From Bryobacterales bacterium (GTDB lineage Bacteria; Acidobacteriota; Terriglobia; Bryobacterales; Bryobacteraceae), in assembly GCA_025463005.1 (NCBI GenBank), contig JAOAPR010000124.1, positions 1 to 54,803 on the forward strand: a stretch of 54,803 bases of DNA, written 5' to 3'. A program made the position numbers and the translations under genes. Shown piece after piece: positions 8,495 to 16,878 of this stretch; position 1 is the first letter of the stretch, and every line of letters starts with the position of its first letter. Below the pieces are notes generated by a model, which saw nothing but the letters and a program-made list of their open reading frames with translations, made no database searches and was not told the DNA's origin.

Positions 8495-10288
8495 TTATTC
8501 TACCAGATGTAGCGGAAAACGAACAGGTTGTGGCTGTCCTTGCCACGCCTGGAGATCGAACCAGAGGCCCCGGCCGTCGGTACGGGCCGTGACGAGTCCA
8601 TCCAGGTCGGTCCTGAGGATAGCCGCGTGCCGCGCTGACAGCCGCCCTATGATGTCCGGGTGGGGGTGGCCGAAGGAGTTTTCATACCCCGCCGAGATCA
8701 GGGCGACCGAAGGCGAGACAGCCTCCAGGAAGGGCTCCGTGCTGGAGGTTCGGGAGCCGTGATGGCCGACTTTGAGGACATCGGCGTGCAGATCCGCGCC
8801 CATGGCGAGCAGCTTCGCCTCGATTCCGCGCTCCATATCGCCAGTCAGCAGAAAAGATCGCGATCCGTAGCCGATCCTGAGTACCAGGGAGTCATTGTTC
8901 CCCGGCTTTCCCGCCGGGTAGTCATCGGAGGGCGCCAAGACTTCGAGTGTGGCGCCGGACCGTTCGATCGGGCCAGCCGGATGCTTCTCGGCGCTTGGAA
9001 TGTTCAGCCGGTGCGCCAGAGCGAGCAGTTCCGGAGGCGGATTCGCCCCCGTCCAGAGCTCTTTCGGGCGGAAATTCGCCAGGGCGGCAGCCAGGCCGCC
9101 GATGTGGTCCTGATGCGAGTGGGTGGCGATCATTAGATCGATGCGACGAATGCCGCGGCTCCAAAGATAGGGCGATACGACATCCTCGCCGATATCGAGG
9201 TTGGATTTCCGCGCCCGGCCGTACACCAGACGTCCGCCGCCATCCACCAGCATGGTTTCGCCGCGGGGCAGGATGACCAGCAGACTATCGCCCTGACCCA
9301 CGTCGATGGCTGTCAGCTCCAGCACCCCTGACGGCTGCGGCCCGAGCCAAGGCTGCCATAGCAACAGAACGAACAAGCCCAGTACTGCGGCGATCGCCGG
9401 CCAACGCCACTGGCGACTCCGGATCAGAATGGCGCAGGCGACCAAGGCCGTCGCGAAAGCCAAACCCAGCCACAGTGGCGGATCGGGGACGCGCCAGGCG
9501 GGCTCCAGGTTCGCGTGCCATCCCGCGACTCGAGCGGACAAATGGAGGAGCGCGCCGGCCACCGATCCGATCCACCGCCAGCCGGTGAAGATCGCCATGA
9601 AGCCGAGCGGGACCACTGCGTTCATAGCTGGCACGATCAGCAGATTCGCGCTCAAACCGGTGAACGAGACGCGGTGAAAATACTCTGCCATAGGCAGCGC
9701 CAGGCCGATCTGGATGGTTGCGGAGATCACCACCATCTCGAACGCGAAGAGCGCCCAGCGAAGCGCCATAGCCAGTGATTCCTGCGCCCAGCGCAGCGGG
9801 AGGCGAGTCCACAGCCACAGCGCTTCCGCGGCTAAGCGCAGTTCAACACGGAATTGGGTCACGCGCGGGTCGTGAGTAGCAATATGCGGGTCCAGATCAG
9901 GATTGGCGATACCGCGGAGACCGCGGGCGTAGGGCGCGGTGGTCGATTCAAGCAGCGGTGCAGCTAGCGCTCCGATGGCCGCTACCGACAGGAACGAAAG
10001 CTGGAAACTCGCATCGAACATCTGGGCCGGGTCCCACGCCAAGTAAACCAACGCGACGGCGGCCAGCAGATTCATGACACGCGCGCGTCGAAAGCAGGCT
10101 CGCGCCAGGGTGTAGAGCGTGAACCCACCGGCTGCCCGCACTACCGGAGCCGAGAATCCGGAAACCAGTGCGTACAGCCACGCCGCTGCCGCGGTCACTG
10201 CCAGCGCGCTCAATTCGGAGAGCGGGAGCCACCGCAGCACAAACAAAAGTATGGCAGCCAGGACGGTCACATGGACCCCGGATATCAC
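8495..10288 (-). CDS. comEC: ComEC, C-terminal part (membrane channel and metallo-beta-lactamase domain)
   Basis: ComEC forms the inner-membrane channel for single-stranded DNA in natural transformation. This 597-residue part holds the ComEC competence domain, starting at ISGVHVTVLAA with about eight membrane helices. The C-terminal metallo-beta-lactamase-like domain has DVGQGDSLLV, VDGGG and the metal motif THSHQDHIGG, then GDMERG and LKVGHHGSRTSS. The frame stays homologous upstream of its GTG start: it reads AVWTDDFRRTGTFHALVISG, which belongs to the middle of ComEC. The start is therefore an artefact of a frameshift. The GTG overlaps the stop of the N-terminal part as GTGA, so coupled expression of two halves is conceivable. 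Confidence 0.85.
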   Translation of the reverse strand: MISGVHVTVLAAILLFVLRWLPLSELSALAVTAAAAWLYALVSGFSAPVVRAAGGFTLYTLARACFRRARVMNLLAAVALVYLAWDPAQMFDASFQLSFLSVAAIGALAAPLLESTTAPYARGLRGIANPDLDPHIATHDPRVTQFRVELRLAAEALWLWTRLPLRWAQESLAMALRWALFAFEMVVISATIQIGLALPMAEYFHRVSFTGLSANLLIVPAMNAVVPLGFMAIFTGWRWIGSVAGALLHLSARVAGWHANLEPAWRVPDPPLWLGLAFATALVACAILIRSRQWRWPAIAAVLGLFVLLLWQPWLGPQPSGVLELTAIDVGQGDSLLVILPRGETMLVDGGGRLVYGRARKSNLDIGEDVVSPYLWSRGIRRIDLMIATHSHQDHIGGLAAALANFRPKELWTGANPPPELLALAHRLNIPSAEKHPAGPIERSGATLEVLAPSDDYPAGKPGNNDSLVLRIGYGSRSFLLTGDMERGIEAKLLAMGADLHADVLKVGHHGSRTSSTEPFLEAVSPSVALISAGYENSFGHPHPDIIGRLSARHAAILRTDLDGLVTARTDGRGLWFDLQAWQGQPQPVRFPLHLVE

Positions 10289-11025
10289 CAGTGCATGAAA
10301 GGTGCCCGTGCGGCGAAAATCGTCGGTCCAGACCGCTCGAGCCGGGCGGTTTCGCCGATCAAGACCGCCTGCATCATGCCGCTTCCATAGTCGTTGCCGT
10401 TCCCGGCGTACAGGCGGTCGATCCGATCCAGCGCCGCGGTCCGCAGCGCAAAGATACCGGCCATGAAACGCGAGCCGCAGCGCCCCGGCAACACCGTGAC
10501 CGGCGCATTGCGCGGCATCGTGGCATTCCAGAAAATGTCGCGGCGGGCGAGGTACGCGGCGTAGTCGAACGAACCAGGATTATTAAAGTTATGGGGACGT
10601 CGCAGGCGCGCTTCGATCTCGATTCTTTGCCCGTAGGACAAGCGCGGCGGAAGCGGATCCCCTTCGTCCGACGGCATGAGAACGCGCGCACGGGCTCCCG
10701 GTTCCAGTTCCAGCGTGAACTGTGCGCGATCTTCGGCGAACACCGTGGGCTCAACCACGCATCCGGCGAGGACCACGATTTCGCGGGAGGTCGCGTCGAC
10801 CTCGGGCGGGGGACCTGGCCGGTGCCACGCGCCAGCGAAAGCTCCGGCGAGCAGCATCGCCAGCAAGACTGCGGTTCGCTTGATCCACATAGACGCGGGC
10901 ACGAATGCCAAAATCGCGAACGTCATCGCGCCCAAGCCCGCTTCGCGCGTCGAAAAAGGAGCCGTCGTATCCAACAAAATCCCTGCGGTGAACGCGATAA
11001 GCGGAAGAATCAGCGGTTCACGCAT
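10285..11025 (-). CDS. comEC: ComEC, N-terminal part (DUF4131 region), truncated by frameshift
   Basis: A 246-residue N-terminal part of ComEC: membrane helices from MREPLILPLIAFTAGILL, a DUF4131 OB-fold-like region with NNPGSFDYAAYLARRDI, then SGMMQAVLIGETARLE. The next residues (RSGPTIFAARAPFMHW, stop) do not resemble ComEC, whereas the adjacent frame gives AVWTDDFRRTG. A net one-base loss (or two-base gain) near 10325-10345 explains this. Either the gene is a recent pseudogene, the assembly has an indel, or there is recoding. The start at MREPLI is preferred over an upstream codon at 11085; a GGAG lies about 8 bases before it. Divergent from the porin gene. Confidence 0.82.
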   Translation of the reverse strand: MREPLILPLIAFTAGILLDTTAPFSTREAGLGAMTFAILAFVPASMWIKRTAVLLAMLLAGAFAGAWHRPGPPPEVDATSREIVVLAGCVVEPTVFAEDRAQFTLELEPGARARVLMPSDEGDPLPPRLSYGQRIEIEARLRRPHNFNNPGSFDYAAYLARRDIFWNATMPRNAPVTVLPGRCGSRFMAGIFALRTAALDRIDRLYAGNGNDYGSGMMQAVLIGETARLERSGPTIFAARAPFMHW

Positions 11026-11079
11026 TGACTGGCTCCACTCGGAAAGATAGTTTCCGCACGGACGCAAAACTCTCCGGGT

Positions 11080-11085
11080 TATCAT
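11080..11085 (+). promoter_or_regulatory. -10 box of the alginate-export-type gene, leaderless arrangement
   Basis: TATCAT lies exactly 6 bases before the TTG at 11092. The agreement with other genes in the window supports the TTG as the true start. Confidence 0.45.
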
Positions 11086-11091
11086 GACTTT

Positions 11092-12381
11092 TTGCTCCCA
11101 ATCCTGATCGTTCTGCTGCTGTGCATGCCGCTTGGCGCGCAGCAGAGCTTAATGCCCACCGATGAATTGAATCGCGCCCTCCCCTCCTGGGTAAGTTTCG
11201 CGGGCGAACAGCGACTGCGTCTGGAAGGATTCTCGGCCGGTGCCTTCGAGCCCGGAAACGACGAGTTCTATCTGCTGCACCGCTTTCGCTTCTCGATGAC
11301 CCTGCGGCCCGCGACTTGGTGGAGGATCGTCGCCCAGACGCAGGACGCCAGGGTGTGGGGAGGAAACATACCGCACGCACCGCCCTACCAGGACACCTGG
11401 GATCTGCGCCAGGCTTACGCAGAGCTGGGCGATCCGGACAAGAGCCACGCGGCGCTGCGCGTCGGCCGCCAGGAAATCAGCCTGGGCGGCGAGCGGCTGG
11501 TAGGTATCAGCACCTGGACCAACGTATCCCGGAGCTTCGATGCCGCCCGCGCCACGTTTCGATACCGCAACCTGAAACTTGACGCGTTTGCGGCGAGCAT
11601 CGTCGTGCTGCGCGACGGTCAAATCGGCAGTGCGGATGCCGGCAACAACCTGCACGGGCTGTACGGAACCGTGAGCAAGCTCCCCGGAGGTTTGACCCTC
11701 GAGCCGTATTTTCTATGGCGGCTTCAGCCCCACGATGTCGCGGAGTCAGGCGCCATTGGCAACCTCGATATGAAGGTCAGCGGCGCGCGTTTGCTCGGCA
11801 AGATTCACGGAGTCGAGTACAACACCAGCCTGGTTTTCGAGCGCGGCCACCTGGCAACCGACCGCGTCGACGCCTGGGGCGGCGGATGGCTGCTGGGCCA
11901 TACCTTTATCAGTTTTGCCGGAACACCGCGGCTCGCGGTCGAGTACAACTATGCGACCGGCGACGGAAATCCGCACGACGGCAGACACAATACCTTCGAG
12001 CTCCTATATCCGACGCGGCACGACCTGATCAGCCTCTCCGACCAGGTTGGCTGGAAAAATATCGAGCACGTGCGGGCGAGAGTGGATTGGAAGCCTGGTC
12101 CCAAGTGGATCGTCACCCCGAGCTACAGCGCCATCTGGTTGGCAGACGCGCACGACGGTTTATACAATCCTACGGGCTTAGTGGTGGTGCCGCGTGTAGC
12201 CGATGGATCGGCGGGGCGCTGGGTCGGACAAGAGGTGGATCTCGCCGCGCAGTATTCGATCCTGCAAGGCACGCAGATCGGCGCCGGATTCGCGCATATT
12301 TTCCCGGGGACGTTTCTAGAACGGGCCACGCCGGGACACAGCTTTAACTACTCGTATTTGCAGATCAGCACGAAATTCTGA
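11092..12381 (+). CDS. alginate-export-family outer-membrane beta-barrel protein
   Basis: A 429-residue predicted outer-membrane channel. The N-terminus LLPILIVLLLCMPLGAQQ is a signal peptide. The rest is an alternating beta-strand pattern typical of the Alginate_exp family: SFAGEQRLRLEGF, YLLHRFRFSMTLRP, WDLRQAYAELGD, ALRVGRQEISLGGERLVG, FRYRNLKLDAFAA. It ends with an aromatic strand (SFNYSYLQISTKF), as barrels do for BAM recognition. The transported substrate is unknown; members range from alginate export to generic porins. No alginate biosynthesis genes are nearby. The start codon is TTG without a Shine-Dalgarno. It is convergent with the next gene, 7 bases apart. Confidence 0.78.
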   Translation: MLPILIVLLLCMPLGAQQSLMPTDELNRALPSWVSFAGEQRLRLEGFSAGAFEPGNDEFYLLHRFRFSMTLRPATWWRIVAQTQDARVWGGNIPHAPPYQDTWDLRQAYAELGDPDKSHAALRVGRQEISLGGERLVGISTWTNVSRSFDAARATFRYRNLKLDAFAASIVVLRDGQIGSADAGNNLHGLYGTVSKLPGGLTLEPYFLWRLQPHDVAESGAIGNLDMKVSGARLLGKIHGVEYNTSLVFERGHLATDRVDAWGGGWLLGHTFISFAGTPRLAVEYNYATGDGNPHDGRHNTFELLYPTRHDLISLSDQVGWKNIEHVRARVDWKPGPKWIVTPSYSAIWLADAHDGLYNPTGLVVVPRVADGSAGRWVGQEVDLAAQYSILQGTQIGAGFAHIFPGTFLERATPGHSFNYSYLQISTKF

Positions 12382-12388
12382 GCAGATG

Positions 12389-13108
12389 TTAGCGCGCGAC
12401 CGGCTTCGCGTACACCTCGATCTTGGCGACGTCCGCCCATCCGCCAGGACCGTGGCCGCTGCTGGGCATCAGGTCTGCAAACCCGATTTCGTCCACCTTG
12501 CTCAAATCCGGATTGTTTACCCAGTTCCCGGTGGTCACCATGCGCTGCGGATCGAGCCGCAGCCAGCGGATGTCGCTGACCGGGAACTCGCTCTCGATCC
12601 AGTCCGCGAGCGATCCATCCGTGCGATCGCCTGCCAGCCAAGTGCCATCGGCCAGCTTGACGATGGGGTGAACCTGATGGAACCCGGACGTTTTCGTCAC
12701 CAGCCGGATGCGGGCCAGTCCCGTCAGGTCGGCGAAGTTAGCTTTGTGCCGGAGGGTGAAGGCGCAGGGCGTGGTGCACATGCCGGTCCACACATGGATT
12801 GGATTGTTCTCATCGCCGGCGTTGCCCGTAAGTAACATCTCTTTCGCGGTGGGCCCGACGAGGTTCAAGACCAGATCCGGATTCCCCACGGACTCCGGCA
12901 GAACGCCATGTTCGCCGCCAGCCGCGGTCTGCTTCCATTCCTCGCGGAAAAACAACGGCGGGCGCGCAGCCTGCTTGCCTTTTCCCTTGCCCTCTTTCGC
13001 GGGGCCGGGCGGGACCGCCGGCTTGGGCTCCTGAGCAATTGCGGTATACACGATACCCACAACCAGCGAGCAATTGAGGATCGTGAGAGTGACCACGCGT
13101 CGTGACAT
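12389..13108 (-). CDS. secreted protein of unknown function, beta-rich
   Basis: A 239-residue protein starting MSRRVVTLTILNCSLVVG, with a signal peptide ending near AIAQ and a Pro/Gly/Lys-rich linker (PPGPAKEGKGKGKQAARPP). The globular part (about residues 50-239) looks like a beta-sandwich of the carbohydrate-binding or heparinase-accessory type, with NNPIHVWTGMCTTPCAFTLR, FADLTGLARIRLVTKTSGF and GGWADVAKIEVYAKP. Two cysteines in MCTTPCA could form a disulfide. The ATG is supported by AGGAGG 8 bases upstream. TATACT about 25 bases before the ATG is a likely -10. No function can be assigned. Confidence 0.75.
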   Translation of the reverse strand: MSRRVVTLTILNCSLVVGIVYTAIAQEPKPAVPPGPAKEGKGKGKQAARPPLFFREEWKQTAAGGEHGVLPESVGNPDLVLNLVGPTAKEMLLTGNAGDENNPIHVWTGMCTTPCAFTLRHKANFADLTGLARIRLVTKTSGFHQVHPIVKLADGTWLAGDRTDGSLADWIESEFPVSDIRWLRLDPQRMVTTGNWVNNPDLSKVDEIGFADLMPSSGHGPGGWADVAKIEVYAKPVAR

Positions 13109-13169
13109 GTGCAAAGCCTCCTGAACGGCTGCCAGTATAACAAAGGGCACGGGTTGCCATAAAATCAAG

Positions 13170-14699
13170 GTGGTGCTTCGCAGCGCGTTGATCTCGGTTC
13201 TGCTCGCCTCATCGGTGTTCGCCGCCGACTGGACCGAATACCGCATGGGACCGTTCCGCGTTATCAGCAATGCGGGCGATCGCCCGGCGCGCGAACGCCT
13301 CACCGAAATGGAGCAGACCCGCCACGTTCTTGCGGGCATGCTGGGCAAAACCGACCTGCAACCAGTCTGGCCGATCGTCTTGGTCCTGTTCCCGAATCAA
13401 AAGGAATATGGCCCGCGCGCGCTGCCGCAGCCGTTCGTGCCGGGCGGATCGTCGGATCTGAGCGCCTGGGCCGCCGATACTCCGCAACCGCAGGATTGGC
13501 GAAGGGAAATTGTGCGCCGCTTGATCGCGGATAACGCCGGGCTCATTCCCAGCGTCATCGTCACCGCGCTGAGCGACCTTTTTTCGACCATCGAGGTGAA
13601 CGCCACGCGCGTGAAGCTAGGCACACGACCCCCCTCATTACCAGCGGACCGTGAGCAGGAATGGGCCAAGATCCAGCTCTATGCGACGAATCCCGAATAT
13701 GCCGGGCGGTTTCGCGTCTATTTGGGCAATCTCCAGCAGGGGAGCGAGGAAACCGTTGCCGCGCGTAACGCGTTCGACCTAACGCTCGAAGACCTGAACC
13801 AACGCGCAGACGCGTATTTCCGTGCAGGCGTTTTCGAGGCGTTCCCGGTTTCCGGCGAAGCGCTGAATCCGAATCGCGATTTCATCGAAAAACGTCTTCC
13901 GCAGTCGGAAGTAGACGCCTGGATGGCCGAGCTCAAAAACGGCGGGAAAACATTTCCACCGGACAGCCCGCGCGGATTGCTGGCGCAGGGCACGCCCGCG
14001 GCTCTCGAGCAGGCCGCTAACGCTAATCCGCGTTGGGCCGAGCCGCACGTTCGCCTGGCAGCGCTCGAAACGAATCGGCTGGCTAAGGTGAGCCGGCTAA
14101 AGACCGCGACGACGCTCGAGCCCCACAATTCCGTTTATTGGCAGGCGCTGGCGGAGGCGCAGACGGCGGCCGATCAGCCCGCCGATGCTGCGAAATCCTG
14201 GATCTCGGCGGAGCGCACCGCCCCCAGCGACGCGGAACGCGCGCGCATCCATCAAATTCGCCTGGACGCCGAGCAGCGCCGGACGGATTTCGAGATCGCC
14301 AACAAGAAGCGGGAAGCCGACGAACGGGCCCAGGAGCTGCAGCGCATCAAGGACGCCGCCGCGGCCGAGGTTCGCGCTGCGGAAGCAAAGGCCAACCGCG
14401 AGCAAGGCGGTCTGAAATCCGGCGCGACGCCTGTGCCGTTTTCGCAGATCTACGGCGGAGAAAACGTCACCGGAACCCTGGTGCAAGTCGACTGCCTCAA
14501 TGGCCCGCGGCGGCTGACGATTCAGAAATCGGGCGGCGTCACGGTGAAGTTGCTGGTCCGCGGCACGGAGGGTTTGAATCCGGCTGATTTCACCTGCGGC
14601 GTCCAGAAACCCGCTCGCCAGCTTTTCGTGATCCACGATTCTAAGCCCGACGCGAAGTTGGGCACCACCGGGAACGTTCAGACCTACGAGCTGCGCTAA
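13170..14699 (+). CDS. secreted TPR-like protein of unknown function
   Basis: A 509-residue protein with a signal peptide (LRSALISVLLASSVFA). It has an N-terminal domain with the peptidase-like pattern WTEYRMGPFRVISNAG and LVLFPNQKEYG, then TPR-like helices (about residues 270-400: GTPAALEQAANANPRWAEPHVRL, ATTLEPHNSVYWQALAEAQTA). A charged coiled coil (EIANKKREADERAQELQ) and a C-terminal beta domain with two cysteines (VDCLNGPRRL, FTCGVQKPAR) complete it. The C-terminal part resembles a domain seen in acidobacterial secreted proteins. Two consecutive GTG codons (13170, 13173) can start it; TAAAAT is 7 bases before the second. The MFS gene begins 8 bases after the stop. Confidence 0.75.
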   Translation: MVLRSALISVLLASSVFAADWTEYRMGPFRVISNAGDRPARERLTEMEQTRHVLAGMLGKTDLQPVWPIVLVLFPNQKEYGPRALPQPFVPGGSSDLSAWAADTPQPQDWRREIVRRLIADNAGLIPSVIVTALSDLFSTIEVNATRVKLGTRPPSLPADREQEWAKIQLYATNPEYAGRFRVYLGNLQQGSEETVAARNAFDLTLEDLNQRADAYFRAGVFEAFPVSGEALNPNRDFIEKRLPQSEVDAWMAELKNGGKTFPPDSPRGLLAQGTPAALEQAANANPRWAEPHVRLAALETNRLAKVSRLKTATTLEPHNSVYWQALAEAQTAADQPADAAKSWISAERTAPSDAERARIHQIRLDAEQRRTDFEIANKKREADERAQELQRIKDAAAAEVRAAEAKANREQGGLKSGATPVPFSQIYGGENVTGTLVQVDCLNGPRRLTIQKSGGVTVKLLVRGTEGLNPADFTCGVQKPARQLFVIHDSKPDAKLGTTGNVQTYELR

Positions 14700-14707
14700 T
14701 ATTGCGC

Positions 14708-15913
14708 ATGATGCCGAGCACCCGGCTGCGCTGGGTCGCGATGAGCGTTTTTGTGCTCTCGTCGTCTCTGAATTATCTCGATCGCCAGCTCCTGGCCGCG
14801 CTCGCACCCACCTTGCGAGGGGAATACCAGTTAAATAACCAGCAGTACGGATTGATCGTCTCGGCATTCTCTATCGTTTATTCGGTCGTCGCTCCGGCCG
14901 CTGGGTGGTTCGTCGATCGCGTAGGTCTGAATCGCGGCGCGAGTATCGCGGTGGCATTGTGGTCGCTGGCCGGATCGGCCACCGCGTGGACGCGAAGCTT
15001 CGCCGGGTTGCTCGCGTGCCGGACGCTGCTGGGCGCGGCCGAAGCCGCCGGTATTCCGGCTGCCGGAAAAGCTACGGCGACCTATTTGGAACCGCGCGAA
15101 TTTGCACTTGGTGCGGCGTTCGGCCAGATCGGGATCGCCTTGGGTTCCATCGCGGCGCCTCTGATTGTCGCGGCCATACAGCCGCGCTATGGATGGAGGC
15201 CGGCATTCGTTCTGTGTGGAGCGCTCGGATTCCTGTGGATCCCTTTGTGGTTCTTCACGGCCAAGCGGATTCCGGTGACCAACCCCGCGACGGCCAAAAA
15301 GCGCGGGCGGGCCGCCCAATTGCTTCGCGACCCGCGCTTCTGGGGACTGGCCGCCGGCAACGCGTTCGTCATGACGCTGTATGCTTTGTGGAGCAACTGG
15401 ACCACCCTGTACTTCGTTCAGGAACGGCACATGACGCAGGCCGACGCCAACCGCCAATTCGCTTGGATCCCGTCGGCGTTCGCCACCGCAGGCGGATTCT
15501 TCGGAGCGGCAGTGTCCTACCGGTGGATTCGGGATGGCATGAACGTCCTGCGCGCCCGTATGCGGATCTGCTGGATTTCGGCCGTGATCCTGCTCGCGAC
15601 CGCCGCTGTTCCACTGATGCCACGGCCCGAGCTGGCGGCTGCTGCCATCAGTTTGAGTTTCTTCTGGACACTGGCCATCAGTACCAACGTCTACTCGCTT
15701 CCGATCGACTTGTTCGGGACGGCAAACGCAGCGTTGGGAGTAGCCGGGCTGAGCTGCTCGTTTGGACTGATGACCGCGCTGGTTTCCCCCTGGATCGGCA
15801 GCATGGTAGATCGTGTGGGCTTCTCGCCGGTGTGCGTGGTCCTCGCGGTGATGCCGCTACTGGGAGTATCCATTCTGCAATGGACAACCACGAGACAAAC
15901 GACAGTCAAATGA
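14708..15913 (+). CDS. MFS transporter
   Basis: A 401-residue major facilitator with twelve predicted helices. After MSVFVLSSSLNYLDRQLLAALAP comes the loop motif GWFVDRVGLNRGASIAVALWSLAG, the MFS signature between helices 2 and 3. EAAGIPAAGKATATYLEPRE fits the ACS (anion:cation symporter) and glucarate/hexuronate-like branch. The substrate is probably an organic anion but is unknown. TAATAT lies 5 bases before the first ATG. The stop overlaps the next gene by four bases (ATGA), so both are translated together. Confidence 0.85.
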   Translation: MMPSTRLRWVAMSVFVLSSSLNYLDRQLLAALAPTLRGEYQLNNQQYGLIVSAFSIVYSVVAPAAGWFVDRVGLNRGASIAVALWSLAGSATAWTRSFAGLLACRTLLGAAEAAGIPAAGKATATYLEPREFALGAAFGQIGIALGSIAAPLIVAAIQPRYGWRPAFVLCGALGFLWIPLWFFTAKRIPVTNPATAKKRGRAAQLLRDPRFWGLAAGNAFVMTLYALWSNWTTLYFVQERHMTQADANRQFAWIPSAFATAGGFFGAAVSYRWIRDGMNVLRARMRICWISAVILLATAAVPLMPRPELAAAAISLSFFWTLAISTNVYSLPIDLFGTANAALGVAGLSCSFGLMTALVSPWIGSMVDRVGFSPVCVVLAVMPLLGVSILQWTTTRQTTVK

Positions 15914-16320
15914 CCGTCCGCGCCGCGACCCCCGCGGACCTGCCCGCAATCGCCTCCATTCAGGATCTTTCGCCCGAAGCAGCGCAGTGGGAACCGTCCT
16001 CTTACTTGGACAACGACTGTCAGGTGGCAACCGGCGGCAGTCGGATCATTGGATTTCTAGTCACGCGCCAGATTGGGCCGGCCGAGCACGAAATCCTGAA
16101 TCTGGCCGTCGACCCCGCCGAACGGCGTACCGGTATCGCCCGCGCGCTCCTGCGCGACGCGCTGTCGCGAGCCAAAGGCGAGTGGTTTTTGGAGGTCCGG
16201 GCGTCCAATACGGCTGCGATCCAGCTGTATGAATCCGCTGGGTTTCATCGCACAGGCCGCCGTCCGGACTACTATTACGAACCTGTTGAAGATGGTATTG
16301 TCATGAGATTCTTTTCATGA
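15910..16320 (+). CDS. rimI: RimI-like GNAT N-acetyltransferase
   Basis: A 136-residue GNAT-fold acetyltransferase. The acetyl-CoA pyrophosphate loop is LAVDPAERRTGIARALL, followed by EVRASNTAAIQLYESAGF, typical of RimI-type enzymes that acetylate protein N-termini. The C-terminus RRPDYYYEPVEDGIVMRF matches the RimI pattern YY-P-EDAL-M closely. It starts inside the stop codon of the MFS gene (ATGA overlap). No tsaB or tsaD neighbours are seen, so the symbol rests on sequence alone. Confidence 0.72.
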   Translation: MTVRAATPADLPAIASIQDLSPEAAQWEPSSYLDNDCQVATGGSRIIGFLVTRQIGPAEHEILNLAVDPAERRTGIARALLRDALSRAKGEWFLEVRASNTAAIQLYESAGFHRTGRRPDYYYEPVEDGIVMRFFS

Positions 16321-16488
16321 TATCGTCATGGTGCGCAGCCGACTCGATGCCGGCTGTGAGTGAACGAATGACAGTCGTTTTCGCAAGACCCACCGAGCCC
16401 AACAACAATTTATTCCAAGCGACTCGGCGTGGCCCTCACGCGCCCAGACGACGGCGCTTCCACCATTCAAAAAGGAGAGGTGTCACTG

Positions 16489-16722
16489 ATGGAGCAATAT
16501 AACGAAGAGCTGAAAGCGCATCTGATGGCGACCGATCAGCAATTCCGTACCTTGGCCCAAGAGCACTTCCAATACCATAAGCAACTGGAAGAGATCGAAG
16601 CTAAGGAGCACTTGACCTTGGAAGATGAGGCCGAGGAGATTCGCCTGAAGAAGCAGAAGCTGCGTTTAAAGGACGAGATGAACGCTATTATGTCCCGCTA
16701 TCGGGCACAACAGGTGGCGTAG
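16489..16722 (+). CDS. YdcH/DUF465 family small helical protein
   Basis: A 77-residue, all-helical, highly charged protein. The core LAQEHFQYHKQLEEIEAKEHLTLEDEAEEIRLKKQKLRLKDEMNAIM has the H-x6-L-E pattern and the L-x-LKK-x-KL-x-LKDE motif of the DUF465 (YdcH) family. The role is not known; members are small cytosolic coiled-coil proteins. An AAAGGAG lies 11 bases before the ATG. The preceding 168 bases (16321-16488) show no further gene. A strong terminator follows. Confidence 0.82.
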   Translation: MEQYNEELKAHLMATDQQFRTLAQEHFQYHKQLEEIEAKEHLTLEDEAEEIRLKKQKLRLKDEMNAIMSRYRAQQVA

Positions 16723-16770
16723 TCCTGTTCTGAAAACAAGCTGTCAGGTGCGCTCAAAAACCTGATTTAG

Positions 16771-16799
16771 GGCCGGATCGCGATAAACGCGATCCGGCC
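16771..16799 (+). terminator. rho-independent terminator after the YdcH gene
   Basis: A perfect 12-bp stem GGCCGGATCGCG/CGCGATCCGGCC with loop ATAAA, followed by TTCGTGCTTTT. The hairpin is symmetrical, but only the plus strand has a gene ending here. Confidence 0.85.
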
Positions 16800-16847
16800 T
16801 TCGTGCTTTTAGAGCGACAAATCCACGACGAGCCCGGGCACTAGGGG

Positions 16848-16853
16848 TATAAT
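16848..16853 (+). promoter_or_regulatory. -10 box upstream of the TPR protein gene
   Basis: A consensus TATAAT sits 25 bases before the ATG at 16879; AGGAGG lies between them. The -35 region is poor. This gene is therefore leadered, unlike many others in the window. Confidence 0.5.
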
Positions 16854-16878
16854 TCTTGAAAGAGTAGGAGGCGCCGTT

